Positions 1-8,207 of a stretch of 64,000 bases of DNA are shown here, piece by piece. This DNA comes from Streptacidiphilus sp. P02-A3a (lineage in GTDB: Bacteria > Actinomycetota > Actinomycetes > Streptomycetales > Streptomycetaceae), in NCBI RefSeq assembly GCF_014084105.1, contig NZ_CP048289.1:8627922-8691921 (forward strand), written 5' to 3'. The notes below the pieces were generated by a model. It was not told the origin of the DNA, did no database searches, and saw only the letters and a list, made by a program, of their open reading frames with translations. Within the stretch, counting starts at the first letter, position 1; the number at the start of each line of letters is the position of its first letter. The position numbers were made by a program, and so were the translations under genes.

Positions 1-227
1 TCACTCCCAGCACCCACAGTCGACCTGGTGCTTTCACCCCGCCGGGGAATCCACTTGACCTGATCGGAGTAACGACCGTTGCCCCCGCCTGGGACGTTCG
101 TTGATCAGATCGCATCACCGCCGAAGTGGCAGGTCGGCATCGAAGGCGTTCGGAAGCCCGGTTCGGGCGCCGAAGCAGGATGCCGGAAACCTCCCCCGGA
201 GGATGCACACCGACCGGTCATCGGAAT

Positions 228-254
228 CGTTCACCATAACGACCCGGACGTTGA
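228..254 (+). promoter_or_regulatory. candidate sigma-BldN-type promoter for the rodlin cluster
   Basis: A CGTTGA hexamer at 249-254 lies 28 bases before the first rodlin-like ATG. CGTTCA at 228-233 sits 15 bases upstream of it. As I recall, the sigma-BldN promoters of Streptomyces have a CGTTGA-like -10 and a CGTAAC-like -35 about 16 bases apart. The -10 fits exactly and the -35 only partly. Another CGTTGA occurs at 99-104, with CGTTGC at 77-82. No similar sequence precedes the second or third gene, which suggests transcription from this end. The rest of 1-282 shows no convincing gene. Confidence 0.35.
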
Positions 255-282
255 CCAAACAGCACCCAGAAAAGGATCAGCA

Positions 283-621
283 ATGCTGAAGAAGGCTCTC
301 GCCGCCGCCGGTATCGCCGCTGCGACGCTCGCGATGACGTCCGCCCCCGCCTCCGCCATCGGCGACAGCGACGGTTCCACGACCTCCGTCCAGGGCGCGG
401 GCGGCACCAACGTCACCGGCACCTGGGGCGACAACAGCCCCAACTTCCACTTCCTGGACAACCCGAACATCTGCCTGCCGGAGATCCACCACGTGCAGGT
501 CGGCGTCGTGCCGGTCCAGGTCGGGGTCCCCATCGCCAACCAGCAGGCCCACCAGACCTGCAACATCGGCCAGGGCACCCAGGGTGCCGGCGACGCGCCG
601 CTGTCCCACCTGGTCGGCTGA
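283..621 (+). CDS. rodlin-like secreted protein 1
   Basis: A 112-residue secreted protein of the rodlin type. Rodlins organise chaplin fibrils into the rodlet layer on aerial hyphae and spores. Residues 1-25 form a signal peptide (MLKKALAAAG start, cleavage probable after ASA), leaving a mature form of about 87 residues beginning IGDSDG. Rodlin features are visible: a Gly/Asn-rich N-terminal part, an NICLPE cysteine, a valine/proline-rich alternating stretch, a second cysteine in QTCN, and a GD..LSHL end. The reading frame is open upstream to 79, but that extension has no signal peptide logic, so ATG 283 is used. Two paralogues follow at 686 and 1087. Rodlin family assignment rests on pattern similarity to RdlA/RdlB. 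Confidence 0.8.
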   Translation: MLKKALAAAGIAAATLAMTSAPASAIGDSDGSTTSVQGAGGTNVTGTWGDNSPNFHFLDNPNICLPEIHHVQVGVVPVQVGVPIANQQAHQTCNIGQGTQGAGDAPLSHLVG

Positions 622-638
622 TCACCGCGGCCCCCACT

Positions 639-665
639 CGCACCACCCGCACCACCCGCACCACG
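639..665 (+). repeat. three 9-bp tandem repeats (CGCACCACC)
   Basis: Three head-to-tail copies of CGCACCACC, the last ending in G, lie in the 64-base spacer between rodlin-like genes 1 and 2, just before the ribosome binding site of gene 2. The repeat is short and has no spacers. It may be slippage-generated or affect the leader RNA; no function is visible. Confidence 0.7.
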
Positions 666-685
666 CCGGAAAGAGCAGCGTTCCC

Positions 686-1027
686 ATGTTCGAGCAGACC
701 CTCTCCGCAGTCGGTCTCGCCATGACCGCAGCGGCTCTCGTGGTCTCCCCGGCCGCGGCCGTCGGCGACTCCGACGGCTCGACCAGCTCCCTCCAGGGAC
801 ACGGTGGCACCGATGTGACCGGCACCCACGGCCATCACAGCCCCAGCCACCACCTCCTGGACAACACCAACCTCTGCCTGCCGGAGCTGCACCACGCGCA
901 GGTCGGGATCCTGGTCCCGGTCCAGGCGGACGTACCGGCCGCCGACCAGCAGCAGCACCAGACCTGCCGGAACGGGCAGGGCACGCAGGGCGCGGGCGAC
1001 GGGGTCGGTTCCCATCTCCTCGGCTGA
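686..1027 (+). CDS. rodlin-like secreted protein 2 (His-rich variant)
   Basis: A 113-residue paralogue of the flanking genes with the same layout: signal peptide ending about AAA at residue 25, mature start VGDSDG, cysteines in NLCLPE and QTCRN, and terminal GSHLLG. It is the most divergent copy. Asn and Gly positions conserved in copies 1 and 3 are often histidine here (for example GHHSPSHH and QQQHQTC), giving an unusually His-rich secreted protein. A GGAAAG ribosome binding site lies 12 bases upstream of ATG 686. The 64-base gap to gene 1 and lack of a promoter-like sequence suggest cotranscription. Secreted surface-layer role is inferred from family resemblance. Confidence 0.75.
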   Translation: MFEQTLSAVGLAMTAAALVVSPAAAVGDSDGSTSSLQGHGGTDVTGTHGHHSPSHHLLDNTNLCLPELHHAQVGILVPVQADVPAADQQQHQTCRNGQGTQGAGDGVGSHLLG

Positions 1028-1086
1028 CTCCCACTCAGTCGGCCCCGGCTCACCTCACCACATCTCACAGAACACAGGATCAGAAC

Positions 1087-1425
1087 ATGCTGAAGCAGGC
1101 TCTCTCCGTGGTCGGCATCGCCGCCGGTGCGGTCGCCATGGTCGTCACCCCGGCCGCCGCGATCGGCAACTCGGACGGCACCACCACCTCGCTCCAGGGC
1201 GCGGGCGGCACCAACGTCACCGGCACCCACGGCGACAACAGCCCCAACTTCCACACCCTGGACAACCCGAACATCTGCCTGCCGGAGATCCACCACGTCC
1301 AGGTCGGCGTCGTCCCGGTCCAGGTCGAGGTCCCGGTCGCCAACCAGCAGCAGCACCAGATCTGCAACGTCGGCCACACCACCCAGGGCGCCGGCGACGG
1401 GCAGCTGTCCCACCTCATCGGCTGA
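1087..1425 (+). CDS. rodlin-like secreted protein 3
   Basis: A 112-residue protein very close to copy 1: signal peptide to about residue 25, mature start IGNSDG, GTNVTGTHGDNSPNF core, cysteines in NICLPE and QICN, end LSHLIG. An AGGATCAG sequence like that in front of gene 1 precedes ATG 1087. Shared flanks and sequence show recent tandem duplication. The gene ends 58 bases before a strong hairpin that separates it from convergent hemB. Rodlins usually occur as one or two copies (rdlA, rdlB) in the strains I know, so a triplet is unusual. Confidence 0.8.
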   Translation: MLKQALSVVGIAAGAVAMVVTPAAAIGNSDGTTTSLQGAGGTNVTGTHGDNSPNFHTLDNPNICLPEIHHVQVGVVPVQVEVPVANQQQHQICNVGHTTQGAGDGQLSHLIG

Positions 1426-1483
1426 CACCGGCCGGTAGCGGTACCCGACCCGACGATCACCCGATCGAATGACCCTCCAGGAC

Positions 1484-1530
1484 ACGGCCGAAGGGCCGGG
1501 AAGAACTCCTCTTCCCGGCCCTTCGGCCGT
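1484..1530. terminator. perfect 20-bp hairpin between convergent rodlin 3 and hemB
   Basis: Inverted repeat with arms 1484-1503 and 1511-1530, each 20 bases and fully complementary, around a 7-base loop. No T-run follows on either strand. It sits exactly between the stops of two convergent genes and probably terminates both transcripts. Confidence 0.85.
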
Positions 1531-1545
1531 TCCCCGGCAGCGGGA

Positions 1546-2538
1546 TCAGCGCAGCTTGCGGGCCACCTCGACCGCCCAGTAGGTGAGCACCTGGCTCGCG
1601 CCCGCGCGGCGGATCGAGGTCAGCGTCTCCATGATCATGCGGTCCCGGTCCACCCAGCCGTTCGCGGCGGCGGCCTCGACCATCGCGTACTCGCCGGACA
1701 CCTGGTAGGCGGCCACCGGCACCGGGCTGACGTCGGCGACCTGGCGCAGCACGTCCAGGTAGGCCATGGCGGGCTTGACCATCACCAGGTCCGCGCCCTC
1801 GGCCAGGTCCAGCTCCAGCTCGCGCAGCGCCTCCCGGCCGTTGGCCGGGTCCTGCTGGTAGCTCTTCCGGTCGCCCTTCAGCGCGGAGCCGACGGCCTCC
1901 CGGAAGGGGCCGAAGAAGGCCGAGGCGTACTTGGCGGAGTAGGCCAGCACCGAGACGTCCTGGTGGCCCGCCCGGTCCAGGGCGTCGCGGACGACCGCGA
2001 TCTGACCGTCCATCATCCCCGAGGGGCCGACCATGTGGACCCCGGCGTCGGCCTGGACCACGGCCATCTCGGCGTAGCGCAGCAGCGTCGCGTCGTTGTC
2101 CACCGAGCCGTCCGCGGCCAGCACGCCGCAGTGCCCGTGGTCGGTGTACTCGTCCAGGCACAGGTCGGACATGACCACGAGCGCGTCGCCGACCTCGGCC
2201 ACCACGTCCCGGATCGCCTGCTGCAGGATGCCGTCCGGGTTGGTGCCCTCCGAGCCGATGGCGTCCTGCACCAGCGGGACGCCGAACAGCATGATCCCGC
2301 CGACCCCCGCCTCGGCCGCCTCCACGGCGGCCCGGCGCAGGCTGTCCCGGGTGTGCTGGACCACGCCCGGCATGGAGTTGATCGGCGCCGGTTCGCTGAT
2401 GCCCTCGCGGGCGAACAGCGGCAGGATCAGCTCCGCCGGGTGCAGCCTGGTCTCGGCCACCAGGCGGCGGACCGCCGGGGTGGTCCGCAGGCGGCGGGGG
2501 CGGATGACGGGGGTGGCGACCGGGAATTCAGTGGACAT
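1546..2538 (-). CDS. hemB: delta-aminolevulinic acid dehydratase (porphobilinogen synthase)
   Basis: 330 residues, the normal length for HemB. The enzyme condenses two 5-aminolevulinate molecules to porphobilinogen in the cytoplasmic haem pathway. The two active-site lysine regions are visible as [17 protein letters not shown] and [10 protein letters not shown], and the metal/cysteine region as [14 protein letters not shown]. Start ATG lies 5 bases after the hemD stop, so hemB is the last gene of the rex-hemACDB operon. Expression is expected to follow Rex control at 7599-7616, although an internal promoter cannot be excluded. Assignment is very secure. Confidence 0.97.
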   Translation of the reverse strand: MSTEFPVATPVIRPRRLRTTPAVRRLVAETRLHPAELILPLFAREGISEPAPINSMPGVVQHTRDSLRRAAVEAAEAGVGGIMLFGVPLVQDAIGSEGTNPDGILQQAIRDVVAEVGDALVVMSDLCLDEYTDHGHCGVLAADGSVDNDATLLRYAEMAVVQADAGVHMVGPSGMMDGQIAVVRDALDRAGHQDVSVLAYSAKYASAFFGPFREAVGSALKGDRKSYQQDPANGREALRELELDLAEGADLVMVKPAMAYLDVLRQVADVSPVPVAAYQVSGEYAMVEAAAANGWVDRDRMIMETLTSIRRAGASQVLTYWAVEVARKLR

Positions 2539-2543
2539 GACGG

Positions 2544-4211
2544 TCAGCGGGCCTTCCTACGGGAGCCCGGGCGGCGCTCGCTCGGGCGGTACACCTGCTC
2601 GCCCGCCTGGGTGGCTGCGTCGCGGCGGGCCGCTCCGAAGTCTGCCAGGGCCTCGGCCAGCGCCGCCGCCGAGGGGGCCGGCGCGAGCACGTCCACCCGC
2701 AGTCCGTGCTCCTCGGCGGTCTTGGCGGTGGCCGGGCCGATACAGGCGATGACGGTCACGTTGTGCGGCTTCCCGGCGATGCCGACCAGGTTGCGGACGG
2801 TCGAGGACGAGGTGAAGATCACCGCGTCGAAGCCGCCGCCCTTGATCGCCTCCCGGGTCTCGGCGGGCGGGGGCGAGGCGCGGACCGTCCGGTAGGCGGT
2901 GACGTCGTCGACCTCCCAGCCCAGCTCGACCAGCCCGGCGACCAGGGTCTCGGTGGCGATGTCGGCGCGCGGCAGCAGCACCCGGTCGATCGGGTCGAAC
3001 ACCGGGTCGTACAGCGGCCAGTCCTCCAGCAGTCCGGCGGCGGACTGCTCGCCGCTGGGCACCAGGTCGGGCTTCACGCCGAAGTCGACCAGGGCCTGCG
3101 AGGTGGTCTCGCCGACCGCCGCGACCTTGATCCCGGCGAAGGCGCGGGCGTCGAGCCCGTACTCCTCGAACTTCTCCCGGACCGCCTTGACCGCGTTCAC
3201 CGAGGTGAACGCGATCCACTCGTAGCGCCCGGTGACCAGGCCCTTGATCGCCCGCTCCATCTGCTGCGGGGTCCGCGGCGGCTCGACCGCGATGGTCGGC
3301 ACCTCGGACGGCACCGCGCCGTAGGAGCGCAGCTGCTCGGAGAGCGCGCCGGCCTGGTCCTTGGTGCGCGGCACCAGCACGTTCCAGCCGAAGAGCGGCT
3401 TGGTCTCGAACCACGACAGCGAGGCGCGCTGGGCGACCTGCTGCCCGACGACGGCTATCACGCTGCTCGCCGGGTCCACCGGGGCCGAGACCGGCGAGGG
3501 CAGCACCCGGGCCGCCTTCAGCTCGGCGGCCAGCGTGCCCAGGGTCGCGGTGTAGGTGCGCTGCCGGGTGGTGGTGCCCTCCAGCGTGACCGAGACCGGG
3601 GTGTCGGGCTTGCGCCCGTGCGCGACCAGGGTCTGCGCGGAGACCGGCAGCGCGCCCAGGGTGGTGCGCACCACCAGGGTCGCGTCGCAGTCGCCCAGGT
3701 TGCTCCAGGTGCTGTCGGCGAGCTGCTGCCGGGCGTCGACGAAGCGCACGTCGGCGCCCTCGCCGCCGCACAGCGGCACCCCGGCGTAGGCCGGGACGCC
3801 CACGGACTGGGCCACCCCGGGCACCACCTGGAACGGGATGCCCGCCTGCGCGCAGGCCAGCATCTCCTCGGCGGCCCGGCCGTCCATCCCGGGGTCGCCG
3901 TCGACGGTGCGGACCACGTGCTTGCCGGCCTGCACGGCCGGGAACATCCGGGCCACCAGGCCGCCGCCGAGGACCACCGCGTCGGCCTCCCGGCCGGCCG
4001 CCGTGTCGGCGGCGTGCAGCTCCACCCCGGCCGGGCAGTGCCCGCGGACGGCGACCGCCGTCAGCGGGTCGGCCACCAGGACGTCCGCCGAGGCCAGCAC
4101 CTCGACCGCGCGGAGCGTCAGCAGGCCGGGGTCGCCCGGGCCCGCGCCCAGGAAGGTGACCTGGCCGACCGGGCGGCGGACCGCACCGTGGATGTCATGA
4201 GTGGGGCTCAC
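2544..4211 (-). CDS. hemD: bifunctional uroporphyrinogen-III C-methyltransferase/uroporphyrinogen-III synthase
   Basis: 555 residues with two domains. Residues about 15-245 resemble SAM uroporphyrinogen methyltransferases ([27 protein letters not shown]). Residues about 270-520 form the HemD synthase that closes and inverts ring D of hydroxymethylbilane ([50 protein letters not shown]). The methyltransferase consensus loop GGDPF.FGRG is altered here to [13 protein letters not shown], so its catalytic state is uncertain, although this fusion is usual in Streptomyces. GTG start overlaps the hemC stop as GTGA, implying translational coupling. The C-terminal about 35 residues are basic and low-complexity. 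Confidence 0.93.
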   Translation of the reverse strand: MSPTHDIHGAVRRPVGQVTFLGAGPGDPGLLTLRAVEVLASADVLVADPLTAVAVRGHCPAGVELHAADTAAGREADAVVLGGGLVARMFPAVQAGKHVVRTVDGDPGMDGRAAEEMLACAQAGIPFQVVPGVAQSVGVPAYAGVPLCGGEGADVRFVDARQQLADSTWSNLGDCDATLVVRTTLGALPVSAQTLVAHGRKPDTPVSVTLEGTTTRQRTYTATLGTLAAELKAARVLPSPVSAPVDPASSVIAVVGQQVAQRASLSWFETKPLFGWNVLVPRTKDQAGALSEQLRSYGAVPSEVPTIAVEPPRTPQQMERAIKGLVTGRYEWIAFTSVNAVKAVREKFEEYGLDARAFAGIKVAAVGETTSQALVDFGVKPDLVPSGEQSAAGLLEDWPLYDPVFDPIDRVLLPRADIATETLVAGLVELGWEVDDVTAYRTVRASPPPAETREAIKGGGFDAVIFTSSSTVRNLVGIAGKPHNVTVIACIGPATAKTAEEHGLRVDVLAPAPSAAALAEALADFGAARRDAATQAGEQVYRPSERRPGSRRKAR

Positions 4212-5227
4212 TTGACTCGCTCCCCCATCAGACCGGCCGCGCCCTGGGCGAGCATCCGGGCCGCCAGCTCACGGCCCAGGGCCGCCGCTGCCTGCTCGGA
4301 CGCCGCCTCGGCCGCGAAGGCGCCGGTTGCGGACAACTGCACGACGGCCGAGCCGTCGACGGTGCCGACGAGCCCGCGCAGGCGCAGCTCGTCGGACTGC
4401 TGGACCGAGGCACCACGTCGCACCTCGGCGAGTGCCCCGACCGGGGCGGAACAACCCGCTTCGAGCGCGGCCAGCAGCGCGCGCTCGGCGGTGACGGCGG
4501 CACGGGTGGGCGCGTCGTCGAGGGCGGCCAGCGCGGACGCAAGCCCGGTGTCGGCGGCGGAGCACTCGATCGCCAGCGCGCCCTGTCCGGGCGCGGGCAG
4601 CATCAGCGTGTCGTCGATCAGCTGGTTGGCCTCGTCGAGGCGGCCGAGCCGGTGCAGCCCGGCGGCGGCCAGCACGACCGCGTCCAGCTCGCCGGAGCGG
4701 ACGTAGCCGATCCTGGTGTCGACGTTGCCGCGGATGGCCACCGTCTCCAGCGGCACGCCGACGGCCGCCGCCCAGGCGTTCAGCTGGGCCGTCCGGCGCG
4801 GCGATCCGGTGCCGATCCGGACCGGGACGCCGTTGTGGGCGCACTTGGCGACCAGCTCGTCCAGGGTCAGTCCGTCCCGGGCCACCAGCGCGTCCCGGGG
4901 GTCCTCCCGCGGGGGCACGGCGGCCAGCAGCAGGCCGTCCGGGGCGGCCGTGGGCAGGTCCTTCAGCGAGTGCACCGCGAAGTCGATCGTTCCGGCGAGC
5001 AGCGCCTCGCGCAGTGCGGAGACGAAGACCCCGGTGCCGCCGATCTGTGCCAGCTGCTCGCGCGAGGTGTCGCCGTAGGTGGTGATCTCGACCAGCTCGA
5101 CCCGGCGTCCGGTGGCCCGGGACACCGTCTCGGCGACCTGCCCGGACTGGGCCATCGCCAGGGCGCTGCGCCGGGTGCCCAGGCGCAGGGGGGGTGGGGA
5201 GGGGGTGTTGCTGAGTTGGCCACTCAT
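4208..5227 (-). CDS. hemC: hydroxymethylbilane synthase (porphobilinogen deaminase)
   Basis: 339 residues from ATG 5227. The enzyme polymerises four porphobilinogens to hydroxymethylbilane. Visible are LRLGTRRSALAMAQ at the N-terminus, the SLKDLPT loop, GTGSPRRTAQL, RGNVDTR, and the cysteine that carries the dipyrromethane cofactor in LEAGCSAPVGALA. An in-frame ATG at 5305 overlaps the hemA stop as ATGA and would add 26 charged residues not typical of the family. I prefer 5227, but coupling from 5305 is possible. It lies between hemA and hemD in the same operon. Confidence 0.95.
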   Translation of the reverse strand: MSGQLSNTPSPPPLRLGTRRSALAMAQSGQVAETVSRATGRRVELVEITTYGDTSREQLAQIGGTGVFVSALREALLAGTIDFAVHSLKDLPTAAPDGLLLAAVPPREDPRDALVARDGLTLDELVAKCAHNGVPVRIGTGSPRRTAQLNAWAAAVGVPLETVAIRGNVDTRIGYVRSGELDAVVLAAAGLHRLGRLDEANQLIDDTLMLPAPGQGALAIECSAADTGLASALAALDDAPTRAAVTAERALLAALEAGCSAPVGALAEVRRGASVQQSDELRLRGLVGTVDGSAVVQLSATGAFAAEAASEQAAAALGRELAARMLAQGAAGLMGERVK

Positions 5228-5301
5228 GACATGATCATCCCGGTCGTGCTCGGTTCGGATGCTGTGCGTCTGGTCTGGTGCGGTCCGGGGCGGGTCCTGG
5301 G

Positions 5302-6657
5302 TCATTCCGGGCCACCCCCGGTGACCGGCTGCTGCGCCGGTACGCGTGCGGGTGCGGCGGCGACCGCCTGCACCGCCGCCGGGTCGAGCTCGAACAGCTC
5401 CCGCAGGGCCTCCGCGTAGGAGGCGCCGCCGGGTTCCCCGGCCAGCTGCTTGACCCGCACCGTCGGCGAGTGCAGCAGCTTGTCCACCACCCGGTTCACG
5501 GTCTGCGCCAGTTCGGCGCGGACCCGGGCGTCCAGCTCGGGCAGTCGGCCGTCCAGGCGGTCGAGCTCGCCCCGGACCACCTCCGACGCCTTGGTGCGCA
5601 GGGCGACCACCGTGGGGGTGATCGCGGCGGCGCGCTGGGCCGAGCCGAAGGACTCGACCTCCTGGGCGACGATCCGGCGGACCGCCTCCACGTCCAGTGC
5701 CCCGGCGGCGCCGGCGGTGGCGGCCGCCGCCTCGGCCAGGGTCTCCAGGTCGACCACGTGGACGCCGTCGAGGGCGTGCGCCCCGGCGTCGACGTCCCGG
5801 GGCATCGCCAGGTCCAGCAGCGCGAGCGGGGTGGCCCCGGCGCGCTTGGCGGCGGCGATGGCGACCTCCTCGGCGGTGAGCACGATTCCGGCCGCCCCGG
5901 TACAGGAGATGACCACGTCGGCCTCGGCCAGCGCGGTGCCGACCTGGGCGAAGGGGGCGACCCGGGCGCCGTACTCGGCGAGGGTGGTCGCCAGCCGCTC
6001 GGCTCGCTCCTGTGTTCGGTTGACGATGACCAGTTCGGACACACCGGCGCGGGCCAGCGTCGCCGCGGCCAGCGAGCTCATCGATCCGGCGCCGACGACC
6101 AGCGCCCGCTTGCCCGCGATCGGACCGGCCGCCGCGGCGATCCGCTCCAGGCCGAAGGTGACCAGCGACTGGCCGGCCTTGTCGATCCCGGTCTCGGTGT
6201 GGGCCCGCTTGCCGACCCGCAGCGCCTGCTGGAACAGCTCGTTGAGGCGGCGCCCGGCGGTGCCCCGCTCCTGCGCCAGCGACAGCCCGTCGCGCAGCTG
6301 GCCGAGGATCTGCCCCTCGCCGACCACCATCGAGTCCAGCCCGCACGCCACCGAGAACAGATGGTGCACGGCGCGGTCCTCGTAGTGGACGTACAGGTGC
6401 GCGGTCAGCTCCTCGATGCCGACGCCGGTGTGCTCGGACAGCAGCGCGGACAACTCGTCGACACCGGCGTGGAACTTGTCCACGTCGGTGTAGAGCTCGA
6501 TCCGGTTGCAGGTGGAGACCAGCGCCGCCTCGCCCACCGGCGCGGCCTCGGCGGCGGCGCGCAGCAGCCGCTCCGGGCCTTCCCCGGTGAGGGCGGCGCG
6601 CTCCAGCAGCCCGACCGGCGCGGTGCGGTGGCTGAGGCCAAGTACCAGAAGGCTCAT
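5302..6657 (-). CDS. hemA: glutamyl-tRNA reductase
   Basis: 451 residues. It reduces glutamyl-tRNA to glutamate-1-semialdehyde with NADPH, the first committed step of C5-pathway haem synthesis. The MSLLVLGLSHRTAP start, catalytic-cysteine motif LVSTCNRIELYT, NADPH-binding VVGAGSMSSLAA and C-terminal dimerisation helix (RVVDKLLHSPTVRVK) are all present. ATG 6657 is chosen because GGCAGGAGC lies just upstream; the open frame continues to 6804 without family similarity. The rex stop is 22 bases upstream, so hemA is the first structural gene controlled with rex. Confidence 0.96.
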   Translation of the reverse strand: MSLLVLGLSHRTAPVGLLERAALTGEGPERLLRAAAEAAPVGEAALVSTCNRIELYTDVDKFHAGVDELSALLSEHTGVGIEELTAHLYVHYEDRAVHHLFSVACGLDSMVVGEGQILGQLRDGLSLAQERGTAGRRLNELFQQALRVGKRAHTETGIDKAGQSLVTFGLERIAAAAGPIAGKRALVVGAGSMSSLAAATLARAGVSELVIVNRTQERAERLATTLAEYGARVAPFAQVGTALAEADVVISCTGAAGIVLTAEEVAIAAAKRAGATPLALLDLAMPRDVDAGAHALDGVHVVDLETLAEAAAATAGAAGALDVEAVRRIVAQEVESFGSAQRAAAITPTVVALRTKASEVVRGELDRLDGRLPELDARVRAELAQTVNRVVDKLLHSPTVRVKQLAGEPGGASYAEALRELFELDPAAVQAVAAAPARVPAQQPVTGGGPE

Positions 6658-6679
6658 GCTCCTGCCTCGCTTCCCAGGT

Positions 6680-7552
6680 TCACGCCGACACCACCGCCGG
6701 CAGGTCGCCGTCGTCACCGCGCTCGGCTCCGGCGGCCTTGCCCCGGGTACGGGAGACAGCGCCGAGGCCGCGCCGGGCAGCGGCGGCGGCCACGGCCTTC
6801 GCACCTGCCCCAGGGCGGGAGACTACTGCGGGCGGCTCCTCCGTGAGGTGTTCCTCACCGGACTTTCGCTGTTCGTGGAAGGCCAGGATCTGCAACTCGA
6901 TGGAGAGGTCGACCTTGCGGACGTCCACCCCGTCCGGCACCGACAGCACGGTGGGGGCGAAGTTGAGGATGCTGGTCACCCCGGCCGCCACCAGCCGGTC
7001 GCAGACCTGCTGGGCCGCGCCGGGAGGGGTGGTGATCACGCCGATGGAGACGTGCTCCGCCCGGATGATCTCCTCCAGTTCGTCCATGTGGCGCACCGGC
7101 AGCCCGGCCGCGGTCCGCCCGGCCAGCGCCGGATCGGCGTCCAGCAGCGCCGCGACCCGGAAGCCGCGGGAGGCGAAGCCGCCGTAGTTGGCCAGCGCGT
7201 GGCCCAGGTTCCCGATGCCGACGATGACGACCGGCCAGTCCTGGGTCAGCCCCAGCTCACGGGAGATCTGGTAGACGAGGTACTCGACGTCGTAGCCGAC
7301 GCCCCGGGTGCCGTAGGAGCCCAGATAGGAGAAGTCCTTGCGGAGCTTCGCCGAGTTGACCCCGGCCGCGGTCGCCAACTCCTCGGATGAGACGGTGGGA
7401 ACCGAACGCTCGGAGAGCGCCGTCAACGCCCGCAGGTACAGCGGCAGGCGCGCGACGGTGGCGTCGGGAATGCCCCGGCCGCGCGTGCGGCGCGCCGTAG
7501 CGGTGCCGCTCGTCGGGGGCGGGGTGGATGGGGTGGAACGTCCAGTTGCCAC
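6680..7552 (-). CDS. rex: redox-sensing transcriptional repressor Rex
   Basis: 290 residues from GTG 7552, preceded by GGAG with proper spacing. Rex binds its operator when NAD+ is high and lets go when NADH rises. Residues about 25-95 form the winged-helix domain (LPLYLRALTAL, LRKDFSYLGSYGTRGVGYDVEYL). The Rossmann NADH domain follows with VGIGNLGHALANY (GxGxxG) and the ITTPPGAAQQVCD region. The last about 60 residues are an Ala/Arg-rich tail longer than in many Rex proteins. A good operator lies 47 bases upstream, so the gene should repress itself and the downstream hem genes, as known for rex-hemACD in S. coelicolor. Confidence 0.95.
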   Translation of the reverse strand: MATGRSTPSTPPPTSGTATARRTRGRGIPDATVARLPLYLRALTALSERSVPTVSSEELATAAGVNSAKLRKDFSYLGSYGTRGVGYDVEYLVYQISRELGLTQDWPVVIVGIGNLGHALANYGGFASRGFRVAALLDADPALAGRTAAGLPVRHMDELEEIIRAEHVSIGVITTPPGAAQQVCDRLVAAGVTSILNFAPTVLSVPDGVDVRKVDLSIELQILAFHEQRKSGEEHLTEEPPAVVSRPGAGAKAVAAAAARRGLGAVSRTRGKAAGAERGDDGDLPAVVSA

Positions 7553-7598
7553 GGTGCTCCTGGTTCTGAAGCTGGGCTGCGAACGCCAGGCTATGCGT

Positions 7599-7616
7599 TT
7601 GTGAACGTGTGCACAA
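7599..7616 (-). promoter_or_regulatory. Rex operator (ROP)
   Basis: TTGTGAACGTGTGCACAA matches the Streptomyces Rex operator consensus TTGTGAANNNNTTCACAA with one mismatch in the right half. It is centred about 55 bases before the rex GTG, the expected place for autoregulation of rex-hemACDB. The remaining sequence of 7553-7830 shows no gene. Confidence 0.85.
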
Positions 7617-7830
7617 AGATGGTGTCCGTTTTGTCCACCCAGAGTGACGCGCATCACGCACGCCGTGCGGACCGTCCGCCGGAAGCGGCTGGGCACGTGT
7701 CACTCCTTCGACCTCGGCCCCCCGAAGCGAAACTCTGGACAAAACTCCTAGATGGTAAGCGCAACGACCGCGCATCTCATAAGAAGAATCCAGCCACCCT
7801 GCGGGCGAAGCCTTCGAGCCGACGGAACCG

Positions 7831-8112
7831 CTACCCGCCGAGCGCCTTGCGCAGCCGCTGCTCGTCCACCCGCCAGAAGTCGTGCTGACTGCCGTCGACC
7901 AGGGTCACCGGGATCTGCTCCCAGTACCTGCGGTACAGCTCCGGGTCCTGGTTGATGTCCAGTTCCTGCCAGTCGAAGCCGAGTTCGGCCGACAGCCGGG
8001 TGATCACCGACCGGGCGTCCTCGCACAGATGACAGTCGGGCTTGCCGATCAGCGTGATCACATGATCGGACGGGTCCTTGCGGGGGGCGCCACGGCGCAG
8101 CAGCGGAGTCAC
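7831..8112 (-). CDS. glutaredoxin family protein
   Basis: 93 residues from GTG 8112; an in-frame GTG at 8136 would add 8 residues. A thioredoxin-fold redox protein: ITLIGKPDCHLCEDAR carries the CxxC pair at the start of helix 1, IPVTLVDG holds the cis-proline, and FWRVDEQRLRKAL is the terminal helix. It is of the short actinobacterial glutaredoxin-like (DUF836) type, whose partner is usually mycothiol or unknown. It lies upstream of rex on the same strand, but the Rex operator and about 230 bases separate them, so it is probably a separate unit. Divergent HAD gene shares its upstream region. Confidence 0.85.
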   Translation of the reverse strand: MTPLLRRGAPRKDPSDHVITLIGKPDCHLCEDARSVITRLSAELGFDWQELDINQDPELYRRYWEQIPVTLVDGSQHDFWRVDEQRLRKALGG

Positions 8113-8207
8113 CCGACCATTCTGCGCCCCCACCACGGCGCACCGGCCCCCCGCCCGTTCACTTCGGCGATACAGATCCCGGGCCCGCGCTGGCTATGCT
8201 CGACACC

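Noticed and set aside
79-282. N-terminal extension of rodlin 1
   Set aside because: Contains no signal peptide or family pattern; ATG 283 fits the signal peptide shared by all three copies.
639-665. Possible CRISPR or phage repeat
   Set aside because: Only three 9-base tandem copies with no spacers; simple slippage repeat.
1087-1425. Chaplin instead of rodlin
   Set aside because: Chaplins have a short hydrophobic repeat with paired Cys and NCSN-type cores; these proteins have rodlin-like spacing of two Cys and a GD..LSHL end.
2706-4706. 666-residue open frame on the plus strand
   Set aside because: Antisense of hemD and hemC; no family pattern.
4208-6346. Long hemC open frame reaching 6346
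   Set aside because: The part beyond 5305 is a shadow of hemA; HemC homology begins near 5200.
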